DNA of 64,000 nt, from the NCBI GenBank assembly GCA_003345545.1, contig PRDH01000039.1, positions 1-64,000 on the forward strand, in the 5' to 3' direction. The stretch's first letter is position 1. Each line of letters opens with the position of its first letter. Position numbers and translations under genes: made by a program. Below are positions 53,651 to 63,660 of the stretch, piece after piece. The stretch is from Candidatus Thorarchaeota archaeon (GTDB lineage Archaea > Asgardarchaeota > Thorarchaeia > Thorarchaeales > Thorarchaeaceae). A model generated the notes under the pieces. It was not told the DNA's origin. It saw only the letters and a program-made list of their open reading frames with translations, and made no database searches.

Positions 53651-54618
53651 AATTCTGGATATGCGAGACCGACAAGCCTGCAGAAGACTGCAGCTGATAT
53701 GATGTCGGCTGTTGTCCCAGGGTTGAGCAAGTTCCCCTCCTCCCGCAGGGTATCATCTAGTCTGACTATCAGCTCCACAGGCTCGCACACATCAGACCAA
53801 TTCTCCACGGTCTTCTCTGCCAGTCTTCGGATCTCTTCTGCTCGTGCTCTTCCAGCTTTCTTTACGATTAATCCATCAGGTCGCTTTGATAGAAGCCAGA
53901 TAAAGGAACGAACAATCGCTTCTTCTAGGTCATCCAAGGATTGGGATATCTCAGCAATGAATGGATAGACCTCTCCCAGAATCAGTTCGAAATTACTTGC
54001 CCACTCTCGACTTATCTCATCGATGTCTGAGGACAAGCTGAAAAGCTCTGCGAGCTTCAGGTCATCCTTCATGACATTATCAATTGCGGCAGGATTGTCA
54101 AAATCGTATCTCCTATGGATATCTGACCATTGAGAATCCTCCTTGATCTTGCGCCCCCCTGGTGTGGAACGGGCGAAGGCCCGGTACAGCCCGGCTGTAT
54201 CTTCTACTGTCGTCCCTTGGATGATTCTCTGAAGCCAACTGCGTACATTTCCCGTTGAAAAGTGCCTGTCTTCGACTAGACTGGCAGCTATTGCCACAGT
54301 CAGAGGCACGTATAGAAGAATCGAGCCAAGGATTGTGTTTCTCTTATTGAGACCACTCAAGGACTCCGATACACAGGTTTCAATGAGTGCGCCAAGACCT
54401 GCCTCCTCTGGAGCTAACTTGCTTTTTCCGATTCTTACCCCCTTTGACGCACACATGTGGAGTCCTCTCGACATCATTGAGGCGCTAGCAAGAAAGTGCC
54501 TGTATTCAGTGTCTGAGAAGCGAGCACTTCGATTCACATTTCCAGGTTTTGGGGCACTAGCCTCCAGGAGCAATGAAAGCTGACCCAGTTCTGTCAATCT
54601 CCAATTGATGTCGCTCAT
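53647..54618 (-). CDS. CitG-like triphosphoribosyl-dephospho-CoA synthase family protein
   Basis: This 323-residue helical protein has ASAPKPGNVNR at the start, NKRNTILGSILLYVPL in the middle and LLNPGTTADIISAAVF at the end, all conserved in CitG/MdcB proteins. The classic reaction makes the prosthetic-group precursor for citrate or malonate lyase/decarboxylase. No lyase genes are present, and archaeal homologues may do something else. It diverges from the gene at 54693. Confidence 0.85.
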   Translation of the reverse strand: MSDINWRLTELGQLSLLLEASAPKPGNVNRSARFSDTEYRHFLASASMMSRGLHMCASKGVRIGKSKLAPEEAGLGALIETCVSESLSGLNKRNTILGSILLYVPLTVAIAASLVEDRHFSTGNVRSWLQRIIQGTTVEDTAGLYRAFARSTPGGRKIKEDSQWSDIHRRYDFDNPAAIDNVMKDDLKLAELFSLSSDIDEISREWASNFELILGEVYPFIAEISQSLDDLEEAIVRSFIWLLSKRPDGLIVKKAGRARAEEIRRLAEKTVENWSDVCEPVELIVRLDDTLREEGNLLNPGTTADIISAAVFCRLVGLAYPEF

Positions 54619-54692
54619 TGCGGTGGCATTGTATCATACTCCGTTTAAGATTCGCGGTGGCACGCAAATGGAATAAGTGTAAATAGGAGATT

Positions 54693-55046
54693 ATGTCAGA
54701 CCCGTATGGTTGTACAATGAGTCTCCCTGCCCGTATCTCATTTGCGCAAATTGGTGTTCTAGTTTCTATCATTGTCTACATTGCAGTAAGAGTATTCTTT
54801 GCGCTGATCAATTTCGGTCTACTATGGACTCATCTCGGTGGGTGGTGGGCCATCATACTGCCCTTGCCGCCTGTTATCGTTTTGGGCTTTACGGCCTGTG
54901 TTGTTTCATATGCTTTCACATACCTAGGTCTCTGGATGATGGACAGTGACTACTATATCTTAGGGGTGATTACAATCATCCTCTCTGCAATCGTCATTCC
55001 TGGGGGGCTGGGTGTGTACAGTTGGTTCGGATTTACAGTCGGTTAG
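54693..55046 (+). CDS. Small three-TM protein, unknown
   Basis: This 117-residue protein has three TM helices (about 17-40, 48-72 and 85-112). The ATG follows AGGAG. It overlaps the convergent Sir2 gene by four bases. No family is recognised. Confidence 0.65.
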   Translation: MSDPYGCTMSLPARISFAQIGVLVSIIVYIAVRVFFALINFGLLWTHLGGWWAIILPLPPVIVLGFTACVVSYAFTYLGLWMMDSDYYILGVITIILSAIVIPGGLGVYSWFGFTVG

Positions 55047-55789
55047 TATTTTGTGATTAGAGGGACTAGCTCAGTTGCTCTGCCAGTCAGAATGATGTCC
55101 GCAAAGTCTTCTCTATTGACACCCCTTAAGTTGACAAGAATCACTCTAGCTCCGGAATTCTTGGCGATTTTGGGAAGAATTGCAGCAGGGTAGATTGAGA
55201 GGCTTGTACCAATTACCAGCATCAGGTCTGTATCTCGACAAAGAGCCACAGCATTTTCCATCGGAGTTTCTGGGAGTGGCTCTCCGAAAAGGATGGCCTC
55301 CGACTTGAGAACACCTCCACACTTGTCACACTTGGGTGGTATTTCACCCTTAGCTACTCTCTGATGTACTTTTTTTCCTACATATTCTGCCTTGCATCGA
55401 GTACAGCATGCCCTGAGATAGTTGCCATGTAGTTCAATGACTTTCTTGTTTCCGGCCAGTTGATGGAGATTGTCAATATTCTGTGTAATAATGCCCTGGA
55501 GTTTTCCATCTGCTTCGAGCTTAGCAAGAGCCCGGTGTGCGGCATTGGGCTCTGCTTTGATGATGGTCGCTGCCAATTCACGCCCCATTGTCCAGAACCT
55601 AGTGGGGTCCCTGTTGAAGCTGTCCAAGGTGGCATATTCGTGAGGATCATATCTCTTCCAAAGACCCCCCTCAGATTTGAAGTCTGGAATTCCTGAATCC
55701 ACGCTTATTCCTGCTCCAGTGAGAGCAGATATTCTATTGGACTTGGAGATGAGATTCTTTGCTCTCTCGATATCGGTATTAATAGTCAT
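55043..55789 (-). CDS. Sir2-type NAD-dependent protein deacylase
   Basis: From ATG at 55789 it has 248 residues: TGAGISVDSGIPDFKS (24-39), TQNIDNLHQLAG, catalytic His121 in ELHGN, zinc ligands Cys129/Cys132 and Cys154/Cys157, GEPLPE and GTSLSIYPA. The family removes acyl groups from lysines using NAD. The usual DFRS reads DFKS here (Lys38). The longest frame begins at 55912 but its first 41 residues look non-coding; AAGGTGA precedes the chosen ATG. It diverges from grpE. Confidence 0.92.
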   Translation of the reverse strand: MTINTDIERAKNLISKSNRISALTGAGISVDSGIPDFKSEGGLWKRYDPHEYATLDSFNRDPTRFWTMGRELAATIIKAEPNAAHRALAKLEADGKLQGIITQNIDNLHQLAGNKKVIELHGNYLRACCTRCKAEYVGKKVHQRVAKGEIPPKCDKCGGVLKSEAILFGEPLPETPMENAVALCRDTDLMLVIGTSLSIYPAAILPKIAKNSGARVILVNLRGVNREDFADIILTGRATELVPLITKY

Positions 55790-55966
55790 TTCACCTTGCA
55801 CAGATTCATTCCAGCTAGATGATGTTTTCAATCTTTGGCTACTTACCTTCCCCGTACTTCCGCTGTCGAAAGGTTTTTCTTGGCATGACCAAGGTGTTGA
55901 CTGAGTCATCAAGGGGAATTGTGGTCAAGGAGCCAGTCCCCGACCGGCAGTCGTGTCGGTTTCCTT

Positions 55967-55975
55967 TCTATATAG
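55967..55975 (+). promoter_or_regulatory. TATA box of the grpE-dnaK-dnaJ operon
   Basis: TCTATATAG lies about 46 bases before the grpE ATG, preceded by a purine/pyrimidine BRE-like stretch (GGTTTCCTT). An inverted repeat CCGAC...GTCGG (55940-55944 and 55955-55959) sits just upstream and could bind a heat-shock regulator. Confidence 0.5.
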
Positions 55976-56020
55976 TCCTGCTAGTCATCTTCACGCAAAA
56001 ATAGGCAGAGTGGACTTAAC

Positions 56021-56635
56021 ATGTCTGAAAAAGAGAATGAGAATCATGAGACTGATATTGACATGTCTGATGAGGGTCTCGACTCTGAGGAAGCCATTGA
56101 AATCATTCCAGAGAATCCTGATGAGAGGAATTTTGCGAAGGAATGCCAGAGGTCAAAGGACCTGTTTGACAGGCTGCAAAGACTCCAAGCTGAGTTTGAC
56201 AACTATAGAAAGCTAATGGAAATGCGCTTCTCTGAAGCTACGAAATTCGCCAGCGAGGGCATACTTCTGAAGATGCTGGACGTCTACGACAATCTGCTTC
56301 GTGCCCTTCAGATTGACTTCAGGAAAGACACGAAGGGCGCTGAAGCTGGTATTCGAGCAATCCGCCAGCAGATGGACAAGATTTTGGCTGATGAAGGTGT
56401 TAGACCAATCAAGTCAGTCGGACTACCGTTTGATCCCTATTATCAGCATTCTGCTGGCACACGTAACGATCCAAAGGTACCCGATGGAGTCGTTGCTGAA
56501 GAATACCAGTCTGGGTATATGTTAAGAGAGAAGGTGTTGAGACCGGCTATAGTATGCGTGAATAGACACGAAGCTCCTGACAATGATGCGACTGAGAGTA
56601 AGAGTGAGAAGACACACAAGGATAGTGAAGTATAA
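56021..56635 (+). CDS. grpE: GrpE, nucleotide exchange factor for DnaK
   Basis: This 204-residue protein has an acidic N-terminus, a coiled-coil (about 45-75; [17 protein letters not shown]) and a C-terminal beta domain with [13 protein letters not shown] and [21 protein letters not shown]. It drives ADP/ATP exchange on DnaK. The stop TAA overlaps the dnaK ATG by one base, so the genes are coupled. Confidence 0.92.
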   Translation: MSEKENENHETDIDMSDEGLDSEEAIEIIPENPDERNFAKECQRSKDLFDRLQRLQAEFDNYRKLMEMRFSEATKFASEGILLKMLDVYDNLLRALQIDFRKDTKGAEAGIRAIRQQMDKILADEGVRPIKSVGLPFDPYYQHSAGTRNDPKVPDGVVAEEYQSGYMLREKVLRPAIVCVNRHEAPDNDATESKSEKTHKDSEV

Positions 56636-58524
56636 TGGCGAAGGTTGTAGGTATCGATCTCGGAACAACATTTAGTGGCATTGCGTATATGCTGGCTGGA
56701 AAGCCAACAATGATTCCTAATGCGGAAGGACAACGGATAACCCCGTCAGTCGTTGGAATCACACCCAAAGGTGAAGTTGTTGTTGGCGAGATTGCAAAGC
56801 GACAAGCTATATCAATGCCTGATAGAACTGTACGCTCAATCAAACGTAAGATGGGACAAGACTACAGGATCAAGATAGGTGACAAGGAGTATACTCCTCA
56901 GGAAATCTCAGCCATGATTCTCGCCAAGATGAAGCGCGATGCTGAGGCATTCCTAGGTGAGCCGATCAAGCAAGCCGTGATTACAGTTCCAGCTTATTTC
57001 AATGACAGTCAGCGACAAGCGACGAAGGATGCTGGAAAGATTGCTGGCATGGAAGTCCTACGTATTGTGAACGAGCCGACTGCATCAGCACTTGCCTATG
57101 GTTTGGATAAGAAGGAAGAGGCTAAGATTCTTGTCTATGATCTCGGCGGCGGAACATTCGACGTTTCGATTCTTGATATTGGTGAGGATGTCTATGAGGT
57201 TCTAGCAACCAGTGGAAATACACAGCTCGGCGGAGATGACTGGGACAAACGAATCATTGATTGGGTTGTGAGAGAGTTCAGGAAGTCGACAGGAATTGAC
57301 ATAACGAAAGACCTCTCTGCAATGCAGCGTATCCGTGATGCATCGGAACAGGCAAAGATTGAACTCTCTACAGTCCTGAAGACAACAATCAATCTACCCT
57401 ATATCACAGCAGATCAAAGTGGTCCGAAGCATATCAACCTTGAACTGACCCGATCCCAATTAGAGAAGATGACTGACGATTTAGTCCAAGCGACAATGGG
57501 TCCGATTCGGCAAGCTCTTAGCGATGCGAAGTTGGAGCCTGAACGTCTGGACAAGATCCTGCTGGTCGGCGGCGCAACAAGAATGCCGATGATTCAAAAC
57601 TCTGTGAGAGCAATATTCGGAAAAGAAGGTGACAAGAGTATCAATCCTGATGAGTGTGTTGCTCTCGGAGCCGCAGCTCAGGCAGGTGTTTTAACTGGTG
57701 AAACCAAGGAGGTTGTGCTTCTTGATGTCACTTCCCTGACACTCGGCATTGAAACTCTGGGAGGCATATCGACCCCGCTGATTGAACGCAATACGACTAT
57801 TCCTATTTCCAAGAGCAAGATCTTCTCGACAGCTGCTGACCATCAGACGGCTGTCGACATCCATGTGACTCAGGGTGAGCGCAAGATGGCTGCTGATAAT
57901 ATGACTCTTGGTCGGTTCCAGCTCGTAGGAATTCCACCTGCGCCTAGAGGTATACCAAAGATAGAAGTGTCATTTGACATCGACGCGAACGGTATCGTCA
58001 ATGTAAAAGCAAAGGACCTTGCTACAGGTAATGAGCAGTCGATAACCATCACTGCAAGCACGAACCTGTCAGACTCTGATGTAACTAGAATGGTCAAGGA
58101 CGCAGAGAGATATGCTGAGGAGGATGCAAAGCGATTTGCCCAGACTGAGACCAGGAACAATGCTGACCAGATGGTCTACCAGGGCGAGAAGCTTGTCAAG
58201 GACATGGGCGACAAGGTTCCTGCCAATCTCAAGAAAGAGATTGAAGCTAAATCTGAAGAAGTCCGAAAGGCTATCGAAGCCAATGATTATGCAAAGATGA
58301 AGTCTGGAACTGAGGAGCTTCAGCAGATAATCTTCAAGATATCAGAGAAGGTCTACGGTTCTGCAGGTCCTGGCGCCCAAGCTGGGGGAGCTGGTTTTGA
58401 TCCCTCCCACATGGCTGGTTTCGATTCGTCAAAGAGGAGTGGCAAGAAGGGCAAGAAGGGGCCGAAGCCTGATGAGTCCTCAGACGAGGATGTAGTTGAT
58501 GTGGACTTTGAAGATCTAGATTAA
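56635..58524 (+). CDS. dnaK: Chaperone DnaK (Hsp70)
   Basis: This 629-residue Hsp70 begins [11 protein letters not shown], with [11 protein letters not shown] and [17 protein letters not shown], and a substrate-binding and lid domain to a Lys/Asp-rich C-terminal tail. The N-terminal domain lacks the insertion near residue 75 found in Gram-negative DnaK; Gram-positive and archaeal forms share this lack. It folds client proteins in an ATP cycle with DnaJ and GrpE, encoded on either side. Archaeal dnaK sets are generally thought to derive from bacteria. Confidence 0.96.
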   Translation: MAKVVGIDLGTTFSGIAYMLAGKPTMIPNAEGQRITPSVVGITPKGEVVVGEIAKRQAISMPDRTVRSIKRKMGQDYRIKIGDKEYTPQEISAMILAKMKRDAEAFLGEPIKQAVITVPAYFNDSQRQATKDAGKIAGMEVLRIVNEPTASALAYGLDKKEEAKILVYDLGGGTFDVSILDIGEDVYEVLATSGNTQLGGDDWDKRIIDWVVREFRKSTGIDITKDLSAMQRIRDASEQAKIELSTVLKTTINLPYITADQSGPKHINLELTRSQLEKMTDDLVQATMGPIRQALSDAKLEPERLDKILLVGGATRMPMIQNSVRAIFGKEGDKSINPDECVALGAAAQAGVLTGETKEVVLLDVTSLTLGIETLGGISTPLIERNTTIPISKSKIFSTAADHQTAVDIHVTQGERKMAADNMTLGRFQLVGIPPAPRGIPKIEVSFDIDANGIVNVKAKDLATGNEQSITITASTNLSDSDVTRMVKDAERYAEEDAKRFAQTETRNNADQMVYQGEKLVKDMGDKVPANLKKEIEAKSEEVRKAIEANDYAKMKSGTEELQQIIFKISEKVYGSAGPGAQAGGAGFDPSHMAGFDSSKRSGKKGKKGPKPDESSDEDVVDVDFEDLD

Positions 58525-58547
58525 TCCTTCACAGAGAGGTGAGCTTC

Positions 58548-59585
58548 TTGGCTGAGCATGACTACTACGATATACTTGGCGTTGGAAGAAATGCAACCCA
58601 AGATGAAATCAAGAGAGCATATCGGGAGCTTGCTAAGAAGTACCATCCTGATCGTAATCCAAATGACAAAGGAGCAGAGTCAAAGCTGAAAGCCATCAAC
58701 GAGGCCTATGGCGTTCTTGGGGATCCTGAGAAACGCACCAAATACGACCGGTGGGGAACAGCTGATGAACAAGGTATTGATATGGATAACTTCGGTGACA
58801 TATTCAGCTCAATCTTTCGGGGGTTTGGTGGCTTTGGCGGATTTGGGGGTCGAGGTGAGCCCTCAGGGCCCGAACCGGGTCAGACACTTCGAATTTCAAT
58901 CGATTTGACCTTCGAAGAAGCTTTCTTTGGCATTGAGAAAGAGATTGCATTCAACAGGAAAATCCATTGTGAGACCTGCAAGGGATCCGGAGCCGCGCCA
59001 GGCAGCGCACCTAAGACTTGTCCGACGTGCCGTGGCCAAGGCCAAGTCGCTCGGTCGATGGGATTCTTGAGCGTCGCCCAGACATGTCCTACATGTGGCG
59101 GAATTGGGGAGACTGTCGATACACCTTGTCCTGATTGTAGAGGCCAAGGCCTACAAAATGAACGTCGGAAGACCGCTCTCCCGATTCCTCCTGGCGTTGA
59201 AGATGGACAGGGTATAAGAATTTCAGGTGGCGGAAATGCAGGTGCGCGAAGAGGACCATATGGCGACCTCATTGTCATGTTCAATGTGAAACCTCATGAC
59301 AACTTTGTCCGGCGAGGTCTGCATGTCTATATGGAGCATGAGATACCGTTTTCTCTTGCAGTGCTAGGTGGCGAAGTAGAGGTGCCCACGATGAGGGGAT
59401 TGAGTAAGATGAAGGTTTCTCCCGGCACCGAAGGTGGGACATTGTTCCGAATGAAGGACAAGGGTGTTCATGCAGAAGACGGTCGTCGGGGTGACCAGCT
59501 TGTCCGCATCAAAATCCAGATTCCTCGGAAGCTCTCAAAGGAACAGAAGGAATATCTCAGCAGGTTCTCAGAGGTCTTTGATTAG
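58548..59585 (+). CDS. dnaJ: Chaperone DnaJ (Hsp40)
   Basis: The protein of about 345 residues has the J domain with HPD (KKYHPDRNP), a Gly/Phe-rich linker ([10 protein letters not shown]), four CxxCxGxG zinc repeats ([32 protein letters not shown]) and the C-terminal substrate-binding part. It stimulates DnaK ATPase. GTG at 58539 would add three residues; TTG at 58548 follows GAGGTGAG at correct spacing. Its stop overlaps the convergent gene by four bases. Confidence 0.94.
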   Translation: MAEHDYYDILGVGRNATQDEIKRAYRELAKKYHPDRNPNDKGAESKLKAINEAYGVLGDPEKRTKYDRWGTADEQGIDMDNFGDIFSSIFRGFGGFGGFGGRGEPSGPEPGQTLRISIDLTFEEAFFGIEKEIAFNRKIHCETCKGSGAAPGSAPKTCPTCRGQGQVARSMGFLSVAQTCPTCGGIGETVDTPCPDCRGQGLQNERRKTALPIPPGVEDGQGIRISGGGNAGARRGPYGDLIVMFNVKPHDNFVRRGLHVYMEHEIPFSLAVLGGEVEVPTMRGLSKMKVSPGTEGGTLFRMKDKGVHAEDGRRGDQLVRIKIQIPRKLSKEQKEYLSRFSEVFD

Positions 59586-60151
59586 AATTCTAGAGGCTTG
59601 CAGAGGCAGGCCTTCATTCTGAGTTTCGGAAACGTCTGAGTGTATGCCGGTTGTACGACCCATGCCGTATCTGCCCCTCTTCCTGTTCCAGCGATGCACA
59701 CCGCATCGTGGTCTGTGGGAACTAGTCCCGCATCAGCAGCCATCATTGCAATCTCAGCGCATACCTTTGTTCCCTGACCAAAGGTGCGAAATGCTACTGC
59801 GATAATCTCAGTGGGCTGCCACCCACCCAGTTCCACTCTGATTCCTCTGGCAATTCCTGCAAATGCGTGAGTTGCCGTGAGAACATGTGCTCCTTCATTG
59901 ATAATTCTCTCTCGTTGATCATCCTTCAATTCATTCTCATTTGGGGTGGCGAAGCCTGCCTGGTGTGACACAACAATGACAGTCTTGTTCTTGAACCGCT
60001 GTGCTGCCTCTAGTCCCGTTGTTCCTTCGGTCGATGCAACAACAATGTGCTCAATTGATGGATTTGCGGCGAGGTACTCACTCACAACTGAGAGGACTTT
60101 CTGCGTTTTTGCTTGTGACAGCTCATCGAAATAGTAGGTTTCGACTCTCAT
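59582..60151 (-). CDS. Pyruvate kinase C-terminal-domain-like protein
   Basis: This 189-residue protein resembles the free-standing alpha/beta domain of pyruvate kinase: [42 protein letters not shown] and [23 protein letters not shown]. It lacks the catalytic barrel, so it probably binds an effector or has a different job. It converges on dnaJ. Confidence 0.75.
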   Translation of the reverse strand: MRVETYYFDELSQAKTQKVLSVVSEYLAANPSIEHIVVASTEGTTGLEAAQRFKNKTVIVVSHQAGFATPNENELKDDQRERIINEGAHVLTATHAFAGIARGIRVELGGWQPTEIIAVAFRTFGQGTKVCAEIAMMAADAGLVPTDHDAVCIAGTGRGADTAWVVQPAYTQTFPKLRMKACLCKPLEF

Positions 60152-60190
60152 GATGTTACTGGTGCAGCTGCTTGTACTTGAGGCTTCCTT

Positions 60191-60637
60191 CTAGGACTCC
60201 CCACTCTGCTTGGCTCGTACAAACCACTCGATGACAGCGAACACCATCAATACAACAACTGCGAGAGAGAAATTGACTGCTCCATTTGTGATAGTTGAAA
60301 CAATCCATGCTGCTAGGACAACGACAATAAGAGCTGCTACCAAACGAATTGCATAGTACCGGACTCGACCAGAACTGCGCGCTTGCTCAGGTTCATGGAC
60401 TTGCTCGATTGCATATTCTTCTGCTATTTCCTCAGGTGTGCCAACGTCATCAAGGACCTCTTGAATCAGCTTAGATTGGCTTTCATCTGGATTGCCCCTG
60501 ATCTTGTTGTTCAATGCTTCATGAATATGAGATCGGAGATCTGCTATCAGATCTTCGGCGGCAAAGTTGTCAGGAAGAAGCCGCGACGTCTTCTTGATGA
60601 AATCCTCAATCATTCTCTCAGTCTCGCCACTAATCAT
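60191..60637 (-). CDS. HAAS-type membrane protein downstream of PadR regulator
   Basis: This 148-residue protein has a helical N-terminal half (DFIKKTSRLLPDN, EVLDDVGTPEEIAEEYA) of the HAAS/DUF1700 type and two TM helices (about 92-112 and 117-137). Such proteins are often encoded directly after PadR regulators, as here, where the two genes overlap by eight bases. It may be an envelope-stress sensor partner; its role is unproved. Confidence 0.75.
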   Translation of the reverse strand: MISGETERMIEDFIKKTSRLLPDNFAAEDLIADLRSHIHEALNNKIRGNPDESQSKLIQEVLDDVGTPEEIAEEYAIEQVHEPEQARSSGRVRYYAIRLVAALIVVVLAAWIVSTITNGAVNFSLAVVVLMVFAVIEWFVRAKQSGES

Positions 60638-60986
60638 GTCCTAGAACCTCCAGTTTTTGAAAGATATCTCTGACAAGCACAGTCAGTTGTCGGTAAACTC
60701 GGTCTCCCTCTCCAGTCAGGACGTATACCTTTCTGCTCGGCCCCGAATCAGACTTCTCATCGTATACATTGAGGAGTCGCTCCTTGCGAAGTCTATGGAG
60801 AATAGGATACAGGGTTCCTTCCTTTACTTGAAGCAGCCCGTCTGTCTTCTCCTGCAATTCGCGGGCAATACCATATCCATGAATCCCTGACTCGTGGTTC
60901 TTCACTATCGCTAGGACTGCATATTGAAGAACGCCTCTTCTGAATTCTACTCTCCATGCGTCTTCAAAGCTGGGTCCTCTTTGCAA
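60630..60986 (-). CDS. PadR-family transcriptional regulator
   Basis: This 118-residue protein has the PadR winged helix: LQYAVLAIVKNHESGIHGYGIARELQEKTDGLLQ in part, EGTLYPILHRLRKERLL and SRKVYVLTGEGDRVY. PadR proteins are usually ligand-responsive repressors. TTG at 60986 is the likely start. It overlaps the HAAS-type gene by eight bases, and both probably form one operon. Confidence 0.9.
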   Translation of the reverse strand: MQRGPSFEDAWRVEFRRGVLQYAVLAIVKNHESGIHGYGIARELQEKTDGLLQVKEGTLYPILHRLRKERLLNVYDEKSDSGPSRKVYVLTGEGDRVYRQLTVLVRDIFQKLEVLGHD

Positions 60987-61048
60987 TGGATGCAGTCCTC
61001 TCAGGTCTTGAGAAGGTGTTTCTGTACGTGTCCTTAAGGTTGTCTATC

Positions 61049-62440
61049 TCAGACAGTGTCTGCGTCATGGCGTCTACGGTGGACAAGTGACCGGAACTCT
61101 CTCCATAGCGTCGATGAGTACTGCCTCGGTTCTCTGATTAGCAGGTAGAGGAATGAAGCAACAAGCCTTAGAATCCCGCTCAGCATGAGCATTATAAAGA
61201 CCGTCAGTATGGGGTCGAAGATGATAATCAGGATTGCTTCTCCCAGAAGACCGGCAAGAAGCGAGCCTAGTAGGTATACGATACCCGTGAAAGTATTGAA
61301 TACTGCAATATGGGCTCCCCTCTCCGATTCTGGAGCGATATCATAAATGTACGCAGTGATGGCATTGACTGCCGATGCTGTGCAGAATCCTGCTATTACA
61401 TTGGCAAGGTACACCAACCAGACATTCGTTGCCAAGGCATAGAGGACTGGGACCAAACACAGAAAACCCCGCCCCAGAAAAATCAGGGGTCTCCTACCAA
61501 TTCTATCGCTCAGTCTACCGAATGGCACAGTGAAGATGACTGTGGAAGCAGTCATAATCGCTGAAGCGAGCGCAATTTCGAATATTGTATTATGTAGCCA
61601 CTCTCGCTGGACAACAATGAAATACGGCCATGCCATGGACATCGAGAACGAGTAGAAGATAGCAACAAAACTGAAACGACGGAAATCGCCAGGTCTTGAG
61701 AGTAGCTTGAGCAACGGAGGGAAGCGTCTTGGTCCGTCACCCTTTCGAGCTTTCTCGCGAAGTCCAAGAGAGAGTATAGAAGCTGAGATTCCAATTACAG
61801 CTGTGAGAAAGAACGGAATATAGTATGCTTCCCGCCAAGCATCTACGGATGGAAATAGAACGGTGCCTATGTCACCAAATGAGGCCCTCAAGAAGGGAAG
61901 GATGCCTGGCACGCCTGCAAGGAATCCGGAGATAAGGGTAGCAAGAAGCGAGGCGATATTCGTTACTAGTCCCAGTTTTCCTAGTTCGTCGCCTCTATTC
62001 TTCTCACCCATGAGACATCCGATTAGAGATAACCACGTCGGAATCTGAATGCTAAACAGAATGGACTGAATTGCATACATGGCTATCATATCAATTGGAG
62101 TCGCTGCCCACAGGAACAAGTAGACAAACGCAAGTCCCCACATTGTGCCAAATGCTACGAATGCCTTCGCGTGTCCCGCTCTGTCCGATGCTGCTCCCCA
62201 AGCCGGTTGTAGAACAGTGGGCGCGAAATTCCCTACACTCCTGAACGCGCCAAGTTGTGCGAAATTCAATGAACCGTACAAGTTCGTCTGCATATCGACA
62301 AGATATGTCTGCAGGAAAGGTGCATGAAGACCTAAAGCAAATTGAGTCATGGCTCCAACAGCGACTGCTCTCTTGGGGAGCTTCTGTTCCTCAACTGCTT
62401 CACAAGTCTCTTCAGTCAAAGGAGATTCTCCTTGAATCAC
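61049..62440 (-). CDS. MFS transporter
   Basis: This 463-residue protein has about twelve TM helices. The loop 2-3 motif is WGAASDRAGHAKA, and GRLSDRIGRRP follows in the second half. An acidic Cys-containing N-terminus precedes TM1. Substrate is unknown. It starts at GTG on the minus strand, diverging from the M24 peptidase gene across about 107 bases. Confidence 0.88.
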   Translation of the reverse strand: MIQGESPLTEETCEAVEEQKLPKRAVAVGAMTQFALGLHAPFLQTYLVDMQTNLYGSLNFAQLGAFRSVGNFAPTVLQPAWGAASDRAGHAKAFVAFGTMWGLAFVYLFLWAATPIDMIAMYAIQSILFSIQIPTWLSLIGCLMGEKNRGDELGKLGLVTNIASLLATLISGFLAGVPGILPFLRASFGDIGTVLFPSVDAWREAYYIPFFLTAVIGISASILSLGLREKARKGDGPRRFPPLLKLLSRPGDFRRFSFVAIFYSFSMSMAWPYFIVVQREWLHNTIFEIALASAIMTASTVIFTVPFGRLSDRIGRRPLIFLGRGFLCLVPVLYALATNVWLVYLANVIAGFCTASAVNAITAYIYDIAPESERGAHIAVFNTFTGIVYLLGSLLAGLLGEAILIIIFDPILTVFIMLMLSGILRLVASFLYLLIREPRQYSSTLWREFRSLVHRRRHDADTV

Positions 62441-62547
62441 GTTGGCACGCGGTCCCCCTCTTAACTGTGATTCTGATTGCTAATACTTGAAACATCAAAA
62501 ACCGTCAGACTATTATTGCGTCTAGCTCAACCTGTGTGCGTTGAAAG

Positions 62548-63657
62548 ATGCTCGGAGAGTCATTATACAAGTCGAGACTGGAACAAATCCAGAAGCAATT
62601 GGAGACAACCGGTGCGGATTTCGCACTTCTGACTCCTGCAGCCAATTTCCAATATATTACTGGATACACATATCACATGAGAGAGCGTCTAGTGGCTCTT
62701 GTCATTCCGAAAGGTGCCGAACCTGAGCTTGTTGTTCCAGCTTTTGAGGCGTCTGATCACTCCTCGCACACCTGGGTCAAGGAAATAAGATCCTGGACGG
62801 AGGATGAAAATCCATACCTGATGATAGCAGATGCCATTGGAAAAGGTGGCAATGCCTCCACAGTCATGCTTGATGACAGTCTTCCTCTGGGTGTCTATTG
62901 GTCACTGGAGAAGGCCTTTGGCGGCTTCAAGAAGGCATTGTCGATTACACCTGCGATTGACGCTTTGCGAATCTCGAAATCCGAGGATGAGGTTGCTTTG
63001 ATGCGAAAGGCAGGCCACATCATTGACGAGGCGATGATGAAGGCTTTCAGAGAGGCTCAGATTGGGATGACTGAGGTGCAGGTTAGTCAGATAGTGCAAG
63101 AAGAGATTCTTCGTCAGGGTGCTGCTCCCAGTTTTAGTGCTGTACTTTTTGGAAGAAATAGCGCCCTGCCTCACGCGGACTCGAGCTCGAGAGAGCTGAG
63201 GCGAGGAGATGTTGTCCTGATGGACTGCGGCTGCTCCACTGATGGATACAACACTGACATGACTCGCGTTGGAGTCGCAGGAAGACCATCGCCTGAGATG
63301 GAACAAATCTACTCTATCGTGCGGAAAGCCGAAGAAACTGCGATTGAGAGTATATGTTCCGGAATGGTCTGTGGCATAGCAGATGGAATTGCTAGACGTA
63401 TCATAGAGGCGGCAGGATACGGTGACTACTTCACTCATCGTCTAGGTCATGGGATTGGACTTGAGGTCCATGAACCCCCCTATCTTGTCCGCGGTAGTTC
63501 TTCAGTGTTGGGACTGGGAATGTGCCACAGCGTTGAACCTGGCGTCTACTTCGAGGGCAAGTTCGGCATGCGAGTAGAAGACCTTGTATGCATCCATCAA
63601 GATGGGCTTGAGGTCATAACCTATTCCCCCAAGGAATTGATCACAATGAGCCTCTGA
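62548..63657 (+). CDS. M24-family Xaa-Pro aminopeptidase-like
   Basis: This 369-residue protein has an N-terminal creatinase-like domain (ANFQYITGYTYH) and a pita-bread catalytic domain. Metal ligands are visible as VLMDCG (Asp), YNTDMTR (Asp), HRLGHGIGL (His), VEPG (Glu) and RVED (Glu). It removes N-terminal residues preceding proline, typically with two Mn or Co ions. It could complete degradation of peptides released by the surface proteases. A second gene ends three bases away on the other strand. Confidence 0.92.
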   Translation: MLGESLYKSRLEQIQKQLETTGADFALLTPAANFQYITGYTYHMRERLVALVIPKGAEPELVVPAFEASDHSSHTWVKEIRSWTEDENPYLMIADAIGKGGNASTVMLDDSLPLGVYWSLEKAFGGFKKALSITPAIDALRISKSEDEVALMRKAGHIIDEAMMKAFREAQIGMTEVQVSQIVQEEILRQGAAPSFSAVLFGRNSALPHADSSSRELRRGDVVLMDCGCSTDGYNTDMTRVGVAGRPSPEMEQIYSIVRKAEETAIESICSGMVCGIADGIARRIIEAAGYGDYFTHRLGHGIGLEVHEPPYLVRGSSSVLGLGMCHSVEPGVYFEGKFGMRVEDLVCIHQDGLEVITYSPKELITMSL

Positions 63658-63660
63658 CGA

